From contig MNCI01020745.1 of assembly GCA_015680685.1 (NCBI GenBank), forward strand, positions 215,626-279,625: 64,000 bases of DNA, in the 5' to 3' direction. The translations under genes were made by a program, and so were the position numbers. Positions 47,353 through 58,885 of the stretch are shown here, one piece after another (position 1 is the first letter of the stretch; each line of letters starts with the position of its first letter). A model generated the notes under the pieces. The model saw only the letters and a program-made list of their open reading frames with translations. It had not been told where the DNA came from and made no database searches. The DNA comes from Gnetum montanum (taxonomy: Eukaryota; Streptophyta; Gnetopsida; Gnetales; Gnetaceae).

Positions 47353-49247
47353 CTATCTCAGGTACAACCTTATGTGATCGATGGATGATATCCTTAGTCA
47401 TCCCACACAGGAACTCCACTTTGTCTAGAGTCTCTACCCATGGCTTCACATGAAACTTAGGGATGGGAGCTTGCAGTGATGGCTTAACAACTATCATAAT
47501 CATAACAATCATCAAAAGGTTAGGATGATATCCAAAGATATCCAATGAAATATAGAAAAAATGTTAAGGCATAGGCATACCTGGCTCCTCCTCCTCTTCC
47601 TTCTCTGGGATCATGATGGGAGAGGTACTTGATACCACCTCACCAAACAAGGCTCCTAGATCATCTACACTAGCATTGGCAAGTCCTTCAACCATAGGTT
47701 TCTTTAGGAGTGCCTCTTCTACATGCCTTTGTTCTACCTCCATAGTAGCTTGGGCTTCTATAACTTGATGCTTATCTACAAGCATAGCACATAGAAAACC
47801 ATTTAAAACATAAAACCATAAAGTATCGACAAAATTTTAAAACATGAAATAGCCAAATTTAAACAAAGCATACCTACAACTACCTTCTATGATGGCTTAA
47901 GCTTGCACTTAAGCTTCTTTAGGGTAGGTTAACCTGAGGCTAGGGGTGCCTCCTCCATAGGCCTCTTGAGTTTCTCTCTAGCTACCTCTTTGGCCTCCAT
48001 GTGTCATCATCTAGCATCCTAAACACTAGTAGAAAATAAGAGGGTCTCATCATCATGAGTACTATAAAGAGACTCATACTACCTAACATTGAGATTCTTA
48101 GTGGTAATGGAGAATGTTTCATCCATCCCCTCTAGTGGATTTTAGGTTTGCACTATTGGGTAAATGTGCTTTATCCAAAGCCTAGAAAGTTGGCTTGGAT
48201 CTTAGGAAACCCATTGCCCATTCCTATACACCACCAAAAACTCTAAAAACCTCTTCAAATAACCTATAAAAAATGCATAGTGCATATGGATTATTGTATA
48301 GGTATCAACATGAAGTCTAAGGATCTTCTCTTGAAGCCTAGTAGCCAAAGTAGTAGCCTAATCAAATTTGATGTCCTCCATCAAAACCTTCTTAAAGATC
48401 CACCCCTGTGCTAGGTCGATTCCTTTGCATCAAGATTCATGAAGCTATCCATTAAAATTCCATAGTGGTCCATGCTAGCACCAAGCCACTCTAGAACTCC
48501 CTCATCATGGTCTAATTCCCTCATTGTCCTAGTGGGAACCTTTGTCCCATTAGTAGGAACACCAAACAAGTCACAATAGAGGCCAACACCTATGTCCATG
48601 TTCACCTTAACATCTCAGATGATGATGCTAAAGTGACCAACCTCCTCATCAAAGGAGTCGATGACATGTAGCATCTCTGCAAAAAGAGTGAAAGGGATAG
48701 GTATCATGAATACATCAAGAAAACTTGCACATTGGATGTTCACTTGAACATATCCAAGTGCCTTCCCCTTTACCCACTCCTATGCTAATGTCACATCACC
48801 AAACTTTAGGATGAGGATATCCTCATGACTTGAATGTAAAAGTCATATAGTGACATCAACCAAGGTGGAAGGTCCTATGAAGAAATAACCAATGGTTAGC
48901 ATCCATATGAGCAATTTCAACAACCAAGAAAATCAATAAAACACTTAAAGCTATAAAACACTAGAAACTATATGTTCACCTTTACTTTTCTTTTCTAGTA
49001 TGAAGGTTCTAGCTACAATTCTATGATTTGTGCTATCAACGTGTACCCACCAAATGTGCATCGTTCCATCATCCTTAAAATTTTTATATACAAGGTTAAA
49101 CCTAGTGGAATATTCATTAAAGTCCCCTCTTAATTGTTGATACATAGCAACTTTGATTTGGGAACACTTAGTGAATTTAACCAAAGTAGTTTGAGCCACT
49201 ACCTGGATTTGATCATTGACAATCAAGCCCTGATTGTTGACCTTGTA
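47353..49247 (-). pseudogene. Antisense multi-exon gene-like ORF (unrecognised), four exons visible
   Basis: Minus-strand coding with canonical introns: exon 49247-48980, intron 48979-48875 (GTGAAC...TTCATAG), exon 48874-47874, intron 47873-47776 (GTATGC...CTTGTAG), exon 47775-47581, intron 47580-47491 (GTATGC...ATGATAG), exon 47490-47353, then a further GTAAGG donor. All three introns are phase 1 and keep the frame (e.g. ...KLKPS-stop-KVVV|DKHQVIEAQ). Exon 2 has several stops and one frameshift near 48415. Recognisable stretches include YVQVNIQCASFLDVFMIPIP and an acidic, Lys-rich part before exon 3. I know no family for it. Either an antisense ORF of a Tat-type element, as described for Retand, or a captured or inserted host gene. 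Confidence 0.6.
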
Positions 49248-49290
49248 CTTGCAAGAAGTTAAATTAATGAAGTTAGGTAAGGTAATCAAG

Positions 49291-49570
49291 ACAAAAGCAT
49301 TACAACAACCATGTTTACCCCTATAGATGGTACATGGTGCTAGGTGGGTTCTAGAATAATGTGTGGGCTATATGTGCCACCATCAAAGTATTGTTAATAT
49401 TATACTAACTATACTCTGGCATCGTCCAGAACTCTAAAAGGTAATGTAAACTTATGGCATTTTCTAGTCCCCTTGTAGTCTTAAGAAGAGGCCTACCAAT
49501 AATCTACCTGGTGATCAAGCTAGACACCCAAGGCAACAAGGTCTCCACAATGATCATAACATTCTCCAAG
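49291..49570. other. Short unassigned segment before the G LTR
   Basis: Noncoding. It would contain the polypurine tract of E if 49571 is E's 3' LTR; the only purine run is agtgaaaaaaaaag at 49569-49582. Confidence 0.4.
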
Positions 49571-50976
49571 TGAAAAAAAAAGTCACCTAGTATCTATATT
49601 TGAGCTTGGGAGGGTCAAAAATTCCTTTTGGAATGCTAAAAAAGGTAATTTGATATGTTTTATGGGGGTATGCATTTTTCTACGTTGGAAAAATTTGCAA
49701 CGAGGAATATCTCACCTACCCCTAGCATGGAAGGATGAGGGATTTGGAGACTTTTTCCCCTTTAACATGGAGACCAAATGCATAATTTGGAAACTTTCCC
49801 CCATTAGCCTTGAAAGTTCTACCTCTGACACCCCCCCAACCCTAACATGAAAAATTCAATCCCCCAATGTGGAAACCACAAAAAATAAAATTCATCAAAG
49901 TTATGCACTTCAACATTGACCAGGCACTTCAACAAGCATGGTGGAGAGCTCAGCGTGGAAGGGGTGCCTTGGTTACTATTTTTAGTAAACAGAATGGCCA
50001 TGGGGGAAGCATTTACTATGTTTAGTAGCCTCCCAAATTTGGGCATCCATTTCACCTCAATTTGGCAGCCAATTTGTAGCAAAATTACATCAAATTTGTA
50101 GTCAATTTGCAGCCATTTCATAGCCAATTTGCAACCCCATTCATGGCCCCAAAACACTATAAAAGCCAAAACTCAATACCATTTACAAGTTTAGCAACTT
50201 TTGGCCATACAAGAAATTTTTGGTTCCACATTTTTGACAAGCTTCAGCATTTTTAACAATAATCTACACTCACAATGTTCAACAATTTTTTGACAACTTG
50301 AGCAATTTTGGTTTCAAAATTATTTAGCAACAATTTGCATACAAAATTTTACACTTGGGGAATTTTCAAGCACTGAAGAGTGCTTGCAAGTTCCCATACT
50401 TGCATTCTCTTAAATCCCAATGTGGAAGTAGTAAGGCCTTGAGATTTGCAGGATTTTTGATGCTAACACTACACCTCTAGGATTCCAAACCCATTGTAGA
50501 CAACTTGGCATCCAAATATTCTACCTTTCTCATCCCCTTCCCCCCAACAATGATCCAATTTGTAGATCCAAGGTTGTAGCAACAAAGGAAGGTTCGATAA
50601 CATCAAGAGTGTCTTAGCACCCGAATCATGAAGCAAATCATCTCAACTTCAATGGGCTTTGAACTCTTGCATAAGTGAACCCCCTTTTTGCTCATCTAGG
50701 CACCATTTGTACACATTTCTCTAACGTATTCTTTATTCTTTTCTCAATATAGTTTTGAGTTTTGAGTTTTATGTTCAATAAAATTAAATTTATTATATAT
50801 GAATTATTTGAATCTATTTATATTCCCATGTTTTGCATCTCTTAAGTCCTTGGTTGATCTACCAGACTATCTAGGATGCTCTAAATCCCATTTTTATCAT
50901 GAATCAGGGTTGGGGAACTACTTGCATTGAGGATCCTTGGTTTTCATTCTTGCAATCAAGGTTTTTAGTTATAACA
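49571..50976 (+). repeat. LTR of G (possibly shared with E)
   Basis: About 1406 bp, from tgaaaaaaaaagtcacctag to a CA end. TATAAAAG at 50158-50165. Words such as 'cctagcatggaaggatgaggg' are shared with G's own tandem array. Moderately similar to the E LTR. Confidence 0.68.
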
Positions 50977-50984
50977 ATGTTTCT

Positions 50985-51004
50985 TGGTGCTAAAATTAGG
51001 GCCT
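50985..51004 (+). other. Primer-site candidate of G
   Basis: TGGTGCTAAAATTAGGGCCT, eight bases after the LTR end, parallel to E. Confidence 0.5.
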
Positions 51005-51970
51005 TCACATAAATTCTATAGCAATATATGCCCTTTTTGTTATCATTTTGTAAGATTTTTCTTAATTTTTGCAGCCAAAACCATTGAAAAATCAACATTG
51101 TTCCTTCCGCCTTTGTGACCAAAAATACAGCATGGTAGTTGCAAGTGTTTGGGCTTTGGCTTTTCATAGCACTTGCTATGAATTTTAAAGCCCAAAGTTA
51201 GCATTGATATCTCTTTCCCCCATTTTTTTTATTGCCAAAAGTTTATTTTCTAGCTTCTAAAAGGGGATGGTTCAACTCATCCATGTGCTAACTTTCCCCC
51301 CATTTTTCCAAGATGAGAGGATTAGTAGTTGCCTAGAACCAATTTTAGTGAAAATATACTAAACCAGCCCCACGCACCACCCCCCCCCCCCAGCCTCCTG
51401 TGGTAGAAACCTCGATGTGGAAGCTATAACTAGTTTAGGTGCTAGAATTTCACAACATCTATTTCAAATTCCTAGAGCAAAGCTAGTGTGGAAGTCTTGA
51501 TAAACATTTAATTTTTATTGCCATAATTTTTGTCACTAAACCAATGCTTCTTTCCATACTAACCAAGCCTACTTTTCCCTCCTTTTGATGAAATTTTGAC
51601 AACCTGCTAAAACCATCTTTGGAAACAACCAAGTTTCCATTTTGGTCTTCAAACATTTCCCCCCTCTCTCCAATGTTGGAATAAGAAGGTGTGAGATTTC
51701 CATTATCTCATCCCCCTTCTTTCCCCCTTGCCATACCCAACATAGAGGCACTTAGAAGGCTAACTTGGTTGGGGTTTGAAGCCAACATTGTCACTATTCT
51801 ATTTCTGGTAAATGGGTAAACCCCTCTTATCCCCCACTTACTAATTATACTAAGTATCTCACTTTTTGCCATTTTTATTTTCTCTAAGAGTTTTTGAATT
51901 CCATTCATTGGAATTTACTCCTATCTTAACATTTATAGCCTACTCTTATGCAATTATCAGTACTATAACC
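51005..51970 (+). other. Leader of G
   Basis: Noncoding. It contains a run of C near 51378-51391 and words such as 'tttccattttgg' and 'gatgtggaag' related to the monomer core of the G array. Confidence 0.5.
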
Positions 51971-54900
51971 ATGCCTTTTCAAAAATCAACCAAATTTCCA
52001 TTCACCTTAACTAGCAAAGATCATAACCAACCAGTCATGAGGTTGTATGATCCCAAAGACCCTATAGTCATTGAGTGTAGGTGATCTTTAAGAGTTATAG
52101 GGGAGAGTCTTGATTTTGCAACCATAAATGAAGATCATTATAACTTTATTTGTGACAAAATATAGGCAAGTATGTTAATTTCATGAATTGAAGCTAAGGC
52201 CAAAATGGATTTTGAGCTCATACATAGGGGTGTGAAAGAGTACATCCCTTACCCATATGAAGAAATTCCACTTAACAACATTAATTCTAGTGTTCTAGCC
52301 CAATTGATTACCACAAGGAAGGAAGATGACAAGCCTACCTTTGGGAAACAATAGGAAGAAGAGGATAAATTTAGGGTAGAATCTAAGCCTAAAAACATCC
52401 TTGAAGGACTATTCCAACAAACATCCCCCAATGTTACAAAACCTTCCCCTAATGCCTTTATTTTCTCCACGGGCATGGTGCCACCATCTTCTAGTCCTCC
52501 ACAATCTACTATGGCAAATTCTATACTAGTTGTAGCTACACATCACACTTAACCAATACCATGAACAACAAACTATAACATATCAATGTCATTTGCAACA
52601 TAGCCATGATATAAAAAATCATCAATGATGGCTTTTACCACTACAAATCCTTTAACTACTCACATGGGATCCACAATGAGACCCCCAACAACACAAGGGT
52701 CACACACCACGTTTGTTCCATTTGTGCCTCAAGTGCTAGCAAAAACATCTATTTCTCTATCTGGCCAATAAGCCACACACATAGCACAACCTTTTCCTTC
52801 TATCATGTAACCCATAACAAGGCCACAAGCCTCACAAAAAACACCATAATCTTATGTACAAGCCTCACAAATTATGGGGCCACCACAAGGTTTGGATCAA
52901 GCCTTCAAAATGATCCAATACCTAATAGAGGAATTGAAAAGGCTTAAATCCTCTACCACATAAACCATCAAGATTATGGACTTCTACTAGAATGATCTCA
53001 TAAGTCCTATAGTCCATCCTTGGAACTTCCTCTTGGTGTCCCCATTCCATACTTTATCAAATATAATGTAGAAGGTGACCCTAATGCTCACCTTATTACC
53101 TTTCAATCTAAATGTGTTCTCTTGTAGCCATGGCCTCATACCATAATGAGAATTTTCCCTGTGTCTTTAACTAGGAAAGCACTCAATTAGTATCATGCAT
53201 TTCCTAGAGGGTATATATCCTCTCTAGAAGACATAGCAACCTAGTTTGTCAACCACTTCAAGTATAACTTGAAGCCTAACACAATGCTTGACAAAGTCAT
53301 GAAGGTCAAGCAAGAGCCATTAAAACTTGTACAAAAATTCATTCAATGGTTGAATGGACTACTGAATGAAATACTAGAGCCCATAGCTGAAGCCCACTTG
53401 TTAGCCATATTCAAGGGAGCAGTTAATGACTTCATCAAATCTAAACTCTACTACCTTGACCCACAATCTAATTCTCACAAACTAAAAACATAGAGGATGT
53501 TGCAAAGGCTAGCCATGATCTGGCCTATATATAATTTAAAACCCAACATTCTTGAAGAGACAAGGAAAAGAGAAAATAAAATAACATTATTGTAGTAACT
53601 ATAACCAAGGAAAACAAGAGCATGAACCAAGGGTCAAAGTTCAACCCACCTAAGACCCTTGCCATTGACCATAATAACCAACCATCAACTTCTAGGACCA
53701 ATGCATTGACAACAAATAAACCTAACTTTGAAAGGAAGGATAGGTCTAAATATACTACATTTCCATTAAGACCATCTAAGTTGTTAGACCAACTATTAAG
53801 AAGTGGATGCATACAACATAAACAAATGACCAAAGCTGCTCGAAAGAAATACAAGCAACTATGTGAAATAGCCAAGGATCCCACTTGGGCAATGAAGGAT
53901 GATCCTTAGTTTCCTAGATACTTTAAGCTAGACCACTTCTACAATTATTTTCAACTGCCTAGTCATGATACAGACTTCTACCTTGCATTAAAGGATGACT
54001 TGTAAAGAATGATAGACAAGGGGAAATTGTTCTTAGATGCACTAACCTAGTTTGGCCACAAAACTAGTCATTTTAGGTCTACAAAGATCCTTTGAATGTT
54101 AATTATAGCCCTATGTTATCTTAGCATTCAATGTCGATGACAACTAGACACCTACCAGAGAACTATTTGTGATCCAAGTGTCCCTCTACAATGAAAGAGC
54201 TTCTTCAACTTTTCATGGTTCAAGATCTCCCTTCATTATGAGAGTACCATCACAAATGCCTTTAAGAGAGCCTTTTGTCATTATGATATCTCAACCCAAA
54301 CAATTGCAGCCCAACCAATTCCCCGACAACCCCTTGTGGTGGCCAATGCTACCGCCTCTTTCCTATAGCCAATAGCTAACAACCCAAGTTCTACAACCAA
54401 ACAAGGGAAGAAGCATAAGCAAAAGCCTAACAACAAAGGAGAAAAGTAGATGGAGTCATGAAAGGAAGTGGGCCCATCGAATCCCACTCCCATTTTGAGT
54501 ATACTCATGACCTCCTTTGTGTCATCTCCTTCAACCTACAAGCCACAGGAGGACACTAAAGCCCACAACCAAACCAACTAGAAAGATCCATAGACTAAAA
54601 TCAAAGTTCACATTTTGGGATGCAAGGAGGAAGTAAAGCACAACTAGGATGACAAGCCCATAGCCATCAACAAAAACTTCCTCAATGAAATGGACCAAGT
54701 CAAGTAATCACTCAAGTAGAAAAATACAACCTTAAGCATATATGACCTGATCATGATTTTTTCCACACATCATGAGGTGCTAGTCAAAATGTTGACCTCC
54801 ATAACTGTTAGTGAGGATATTCCTACTAACAAGAAAATCATCCATGTAGTGATAATTCCTTCCTCACCAGGGGAGGAAAAATCAACACCCTTGACATTTC

Positions 54901-55610
54901 ATGATAGCAAAATTAAAGTTAATCCCCATAATGGTGATGTAACTACAATCCCTTTATTCATAACCATATGCATAGGAATATTTAAAATACATCAAGTGCA
55001 TGTTGATGATGAAGTAGCAACCAACATCATCCCATGTACCATTGTTGAACACTTAGGTCTAATTGAGCAAGTATAACCTACAATCATTGTAGCTCTTAAG
55101 TCCTTCAATGGATCAAGATTTTTCATTAAGGGGTCTATCTCCTTGGATTTTGTAGCCAAAGAATAATTTCCTACAATCACAAACTTCTTGGTAGTGGAAG
55201 AGACACTAGGGTTCAATCTGATCCTAGGAAGACTTTGGTTAGCTCGATTACGAGCTGTCTCCTTGCCCATCCATCAACAAATTCACCTTCTTTATGAGGA
55301 AGGTGAAATCATCATTCATGGTGACAACACATCTCCCCTAGATACCAACAATGTGGGCATAGAAAAAGGGTCTAAACTAGAGCTTCAAGAAGAAGCTCCT
55401 AGCCATGAAGAACAAAAACCCAAGATAACCAATGATGACAACAAGAAGCAATGTGATACATTATGGGATGAACTTTCTTTTAACATTTTAAGCGAAGGGA
55501 TGGAATATACAAGCTTGTGTAGAGTAGGCCTTACTCACTCCCTAATCTTGCAAAGATTAGGAAAAATCTACACAAGTGAAATTTACCTTAACCTTCCTAT
55601 ACCTATATGA
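51971..55610 (+). pseudogene. gag-protease of G (decayed)
   Basis: ATG 51971 (MPFQKSTKFPFTLTSKDHNQ). The gag core near 53040-53490 has NVEGDPNAHLITFQSKC and FVNHFKYNLKPNT. A knuckle-like segment near 53910-54003 has SHDTDFYLALKDDL. The protease lies in one frame from 54753 to 55610 with two stops: QVHVDDEVATNIIPC (about 54993-55038, altered active site) and GFNLILGRLWLARL (about 55212-55252), the flap and C-terminal motif of Tat proteases. The end of the reading frame (about 55300-55610) is acidic. Better preserved than E. Confidence 0.8.
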
Positions 55611-55863
55611 CCAGATGTAGCGATAGCCTAATAGCCTTATTTTTTTCTTTTGTAATTTATTATATCTTTGTTATTTTATGCATGAATTTTTTAAATTTAT
55701 TTACATTATTACCTATTTTTTATAACCTTTATATCATGAATCCATAAATTTATTTACATTATTACCTATTTACATTATTACCTATTTTATGCATGAATCC
55801 ATTTTTTATATCATTATTGTTATTTATGTTTTAAACATTAAAAAAACATCACTTTTAGACCTT
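55611..55863. other. AT-rich gap before the minisatellite
   Basis: No coding signal. A short duplicated word (tttacattattacctatt) occurs near 55705 and 55765. Confidence 0.5.
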
Positions 55864-56299
55864 GTCCACTAAGACATTAAACTTGCATTTTGGTACACTA
55901 TGACCTTAAACTAACATTCCTATCCACTAATACATAAAGCTGGTGCCATTGTCCACTAAGATATAAAATTGGCACCATAGCCCACTAAGGCCTAAAACTA
56001 GCACCACTGTCTACTAAGGCATAAAACTAGCACCACTGTCTACTAAGGCATAAAACTAGCACCATTATCTACTAAGACATAAAACTAGCACCATAGCCCA
56101 CTAAGGCCTAAAATCAGCACTATGGTCTACTATGACCTTAAACTAGCATTCTGGTCCACTAAGAAGTAAAACTAGCATTATGGCTCACTAAGGCCTAAAA
56201 CTAGCACTATGCCCCACTAAGGCCTAAAACTGGCACTATGGCCCACTAAGACATAAAACTAGCACTATGGTCTACTAAGGTGTTAAATTGGCAACATAG
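55864..56299 (+). repeat. 29-bp minisatellite, 15 copies
   Basis: 436 bp equal 15 units at a 29-bp step; typical unit gcccactaaggcctaaaact plus agcaccatg. The phase is kept throughout, with only one small length deviation. Three more units occur at 62634-62720, one near 62353, and a 32-bp variant in E. There are no unique spacers between units. Confidence 0.93.
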
Positions 56300-56784
56300 T
56301 CATAATCACATAATATAACATGTGCCCATGATGGCCTAAAACTAGCAAACATTCCTCTTATTATTATATCTCCCTTTGCTTAGCCTATTATCACATCAAT
56401 TAGCCATAATGAAAAACATCAACATAGCCATTTTCAAGGTTTACAACATTTACTACTACTATAAATTCATATATCCAAAATAAAACCAATATTCAAATTT
56501 CAAATTAAAAGGTCCATAACATGTAGCCATAACCACAATGTGTAGCAGTGATGCCAAAGAATAACCATCCATAACATAGTTCTGGCTAACCATAACCATC
56601 AACATAAAGACAAAAATAAACAGCCAACAGGTTAAACTGAAGGAGGCTACTAAGTAGCATCTAGAGGAGGAAGTGGTGGGAAATTCTCACTCTTACTACT
56701 AAGGCTACTAATGTCTCATAAGGCCTAGAATGCAACATATAGCTAGTTAGTAACCCATATCCAAAACCATAACTCAAAATAAAA
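56300..56784. other. Spacer between two repeat blocks
   Basis: AT-rich, no coding signal. Short 'agccataa' words recur. Confidence 0.45.
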
Positions 56785-57228
56785 GCATTATGACCAATTA
56801 GAATTTCTTAATAAGTTTGGAAAACATCCTAGTCAGAGGTGAAATTAGCCTTTGTAAAAAGCTCTAAGGTGTTTATCTAAATTTCCTTAAGGAATTTCAC
56901 AAAAATCATTATGACAAAATTTCAAAGTAAAAACATTATGACCTATTAGAGTTACTTAGCAAATTTAGACAAAACATCTAGTCAGAGGCAAAATTAGCCT
57001 ATGTAAAAAGCTCTAAAGTGTTTACCTAAATTGGGTTAAGAAATTTCACTAAAAGCATTATTACAACCGAACATAACCTTACATCGTAACCAATTGGAGT
57101 TTCTTTACAAATTTAGAGAAAAATTCCTAAGTCGAAGGTGAAATTAGCCTCTATAAAAAGCTCTTAGATGTTTATTTAAATTAGCTTGAGAAATTCTATA
57201 AAAGCATTATTACCATATTTCATAGCCT
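56785..57228 (+). repeat. 148-bp tandem repeat x3
   Basis: Units start at 56785, 56933 and 57081 (attatgacc-attagagtt). Each carries 'gaaattagcct...gtaaaaagctct'. The step is exactly 148 bp both times. Confidence 0.85.
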
Positions 57229-57430
57229 TAACAACCAAAACTGTCTTAGTCTAAATTATGCATAAATTTAGAAAAAGCAACTAAATTATGCATAAATTTG
57301 GAAAAAAGAAAGCATAAGTTTAGAAAAAGCATCTAAAATTATGCAAAGCATGCATAAATTTGGAAAAAACATCTAAGCTATGCACAAATTTAAAAAAATC
57401 ATGATAAGCTTCGAAAAAAGCCATCAAGCC
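57229..57430 (+). repeat. Short AT-rich repeats (about 40 bp)
   Basis: Four to five imperfect units of 'taaattatgcataaatttgg' plus 'aaaaagcatc', with variable spacing. Confidence 0.6.
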
Positions 57431-58885
57431 ATAATAAGAACTTATTTAAATAGAAAAAGCTTTTACTCTTCTTAAAAAATAAAAATTAAGCATATCAACC
57501 ACTTCTATTTTGGACAATGTACTACAACCATGAGTTTTTTCATGATTCACATAGCCATAGTAAAAACTTCATTAAAAACTCATTTTAAGTCCAATTAGAA
57601 TGATTTTACCTCTGTTGGAAAGATGAAGCCAAAGCCTATGCATCCATGACTAGAAAATAGCAAAAACATTTTTTTTTTCTCATAAAAATTTCATAAATCT
57701 ACATGAAATTACAAAAGTGGCACAAACAACCTAACTACACAATGTTAGGAAAACACCCATAACTTCCTCATTTCAAAGCCAAATTAAATGAGACAATAAC
57801 CATCAGAAAGCTTAAAAAAAGGGCCACAAACCCATAACCTTTAATTTTACAAACATGTAGCCATTTCACCAAGAAAAAAATACACATTTTAACTTACCTT
57901 TTCATAGCAAAACTTCAAAAATTCCAAAGCCTAAATTTCACATAGCCATTAAAATAGTCGAAATAGCCAAAACCATTAAAACCTATTTAAATTAACATCA
58001 AAATAATGGGTTAGGATTTTTTTAAACTTTCATGTTAACAAACCCTAAGGCTTAGATCTGAAAAAAATGGCCATGCCCCAAGATTTTGAGAAAAAAGCAC
58101 AAAACAACAAACCCTATTTTTAAAATCAAATCTACAAAATCTAATGTGATAAAAATACTAGAGATCTACATGGCAGTAGCCAAAATAGGATATAGGATTT
58201 TATCAAAATTCCATTTTAATCCCCCTACTAGAGTAGATTTTAAAAAATAGCTTCAACATCTAGAAAGGTAAAAACTAGAGAAATCACAAAAAACAAAGGT
58301 AGAAATAGGTAGAATTGCCTTCCTTGGAGTGGTGATAGATGGGGCTTGAATAGAGATAGGCCTAGGAACCTCTAAAAAATATCTAGATCATTCATCCATC
58401 CTCTATATTTTTTGGTTCTTGCTCTTTCCTCCCCTCTATTTTGGCATCACGGCAGGCTCAACATTGGGAAAGAGAGAAATCAGAAAAAGATGAGAGTTCT
58501 GGATTGGCTGTAGGGGAGATGGGAGGCTTCCACGTTGAAGATTGGTTATGGATGTCACAATAATCTCTACCATAGCTCTTCTCCAATGCACTATTGCTAA
58601 AGAATGATAATTATGATCAAAAATTGCAAAATTTGACTTATAAAACCCATCTAAAACCTAAATGAACCCCCAACTACTAATTCAATGCATCATGACTATC
58701 AGTGAACTGAAACAAAATTGGGGAAAGTTTAGTTCACATTGTTTTTAAGGGGGGGAAACAACTTCACTTTTCAAAATTTTAAATTTGTGTATTATGGGCC
58801 CCACCCTATGCCTTCACTTTTGGTCGAAATTTAAATCAACGTTGAGATTTTCTACTAAATTTGACACTTCAAACATTATGGCAAC
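57431..58885. other. AT-rich spacer of G
   Basis: No coding signal in either strand. Parts resemble the E spacer at about 45000-45800. Confidence 0.45.

Larger units (their letters stand above)
39121..49570 (+). mobile_element. Element E: Tat/Ogre-like gypsy unit lacking reverse transcriptase
   Basis: LTR, primer-site candidate, gag-protease, 32-bp minisatellite, tandem monomers of about 190-200 bp, then an antisense gene-like ORF up to the next LTR at 49571. No reverse transcriptase or integrase could be read between the protease and the next LTR. The LTR at 49571 is similar to that of E but opens unit G, so E and G share it or abut. Target duplications were not found. Boundaries rest on the two LTR starts and are approximate. 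Confidence 0.65.

Noticed and set aside
51376-51395. C-run as a polypurine tract on the minus strand
   Set aside because: It lies in the G leader with no adjoining LTR start; a simple homopolymer run is enough to explain it.
53525-53884. 119-codon minus-strand frame opposite G gag
   Set aside because: It is a shadow of the gag reading frame on plus, which has the family's motifs.
55864-56299. 29-bp direct repeats, superficially like a CRISPR array
   Set aside because: The units follow one another without unique spacers and drift gradually; the context is a plant retrotransposon. It is a minisatellite.
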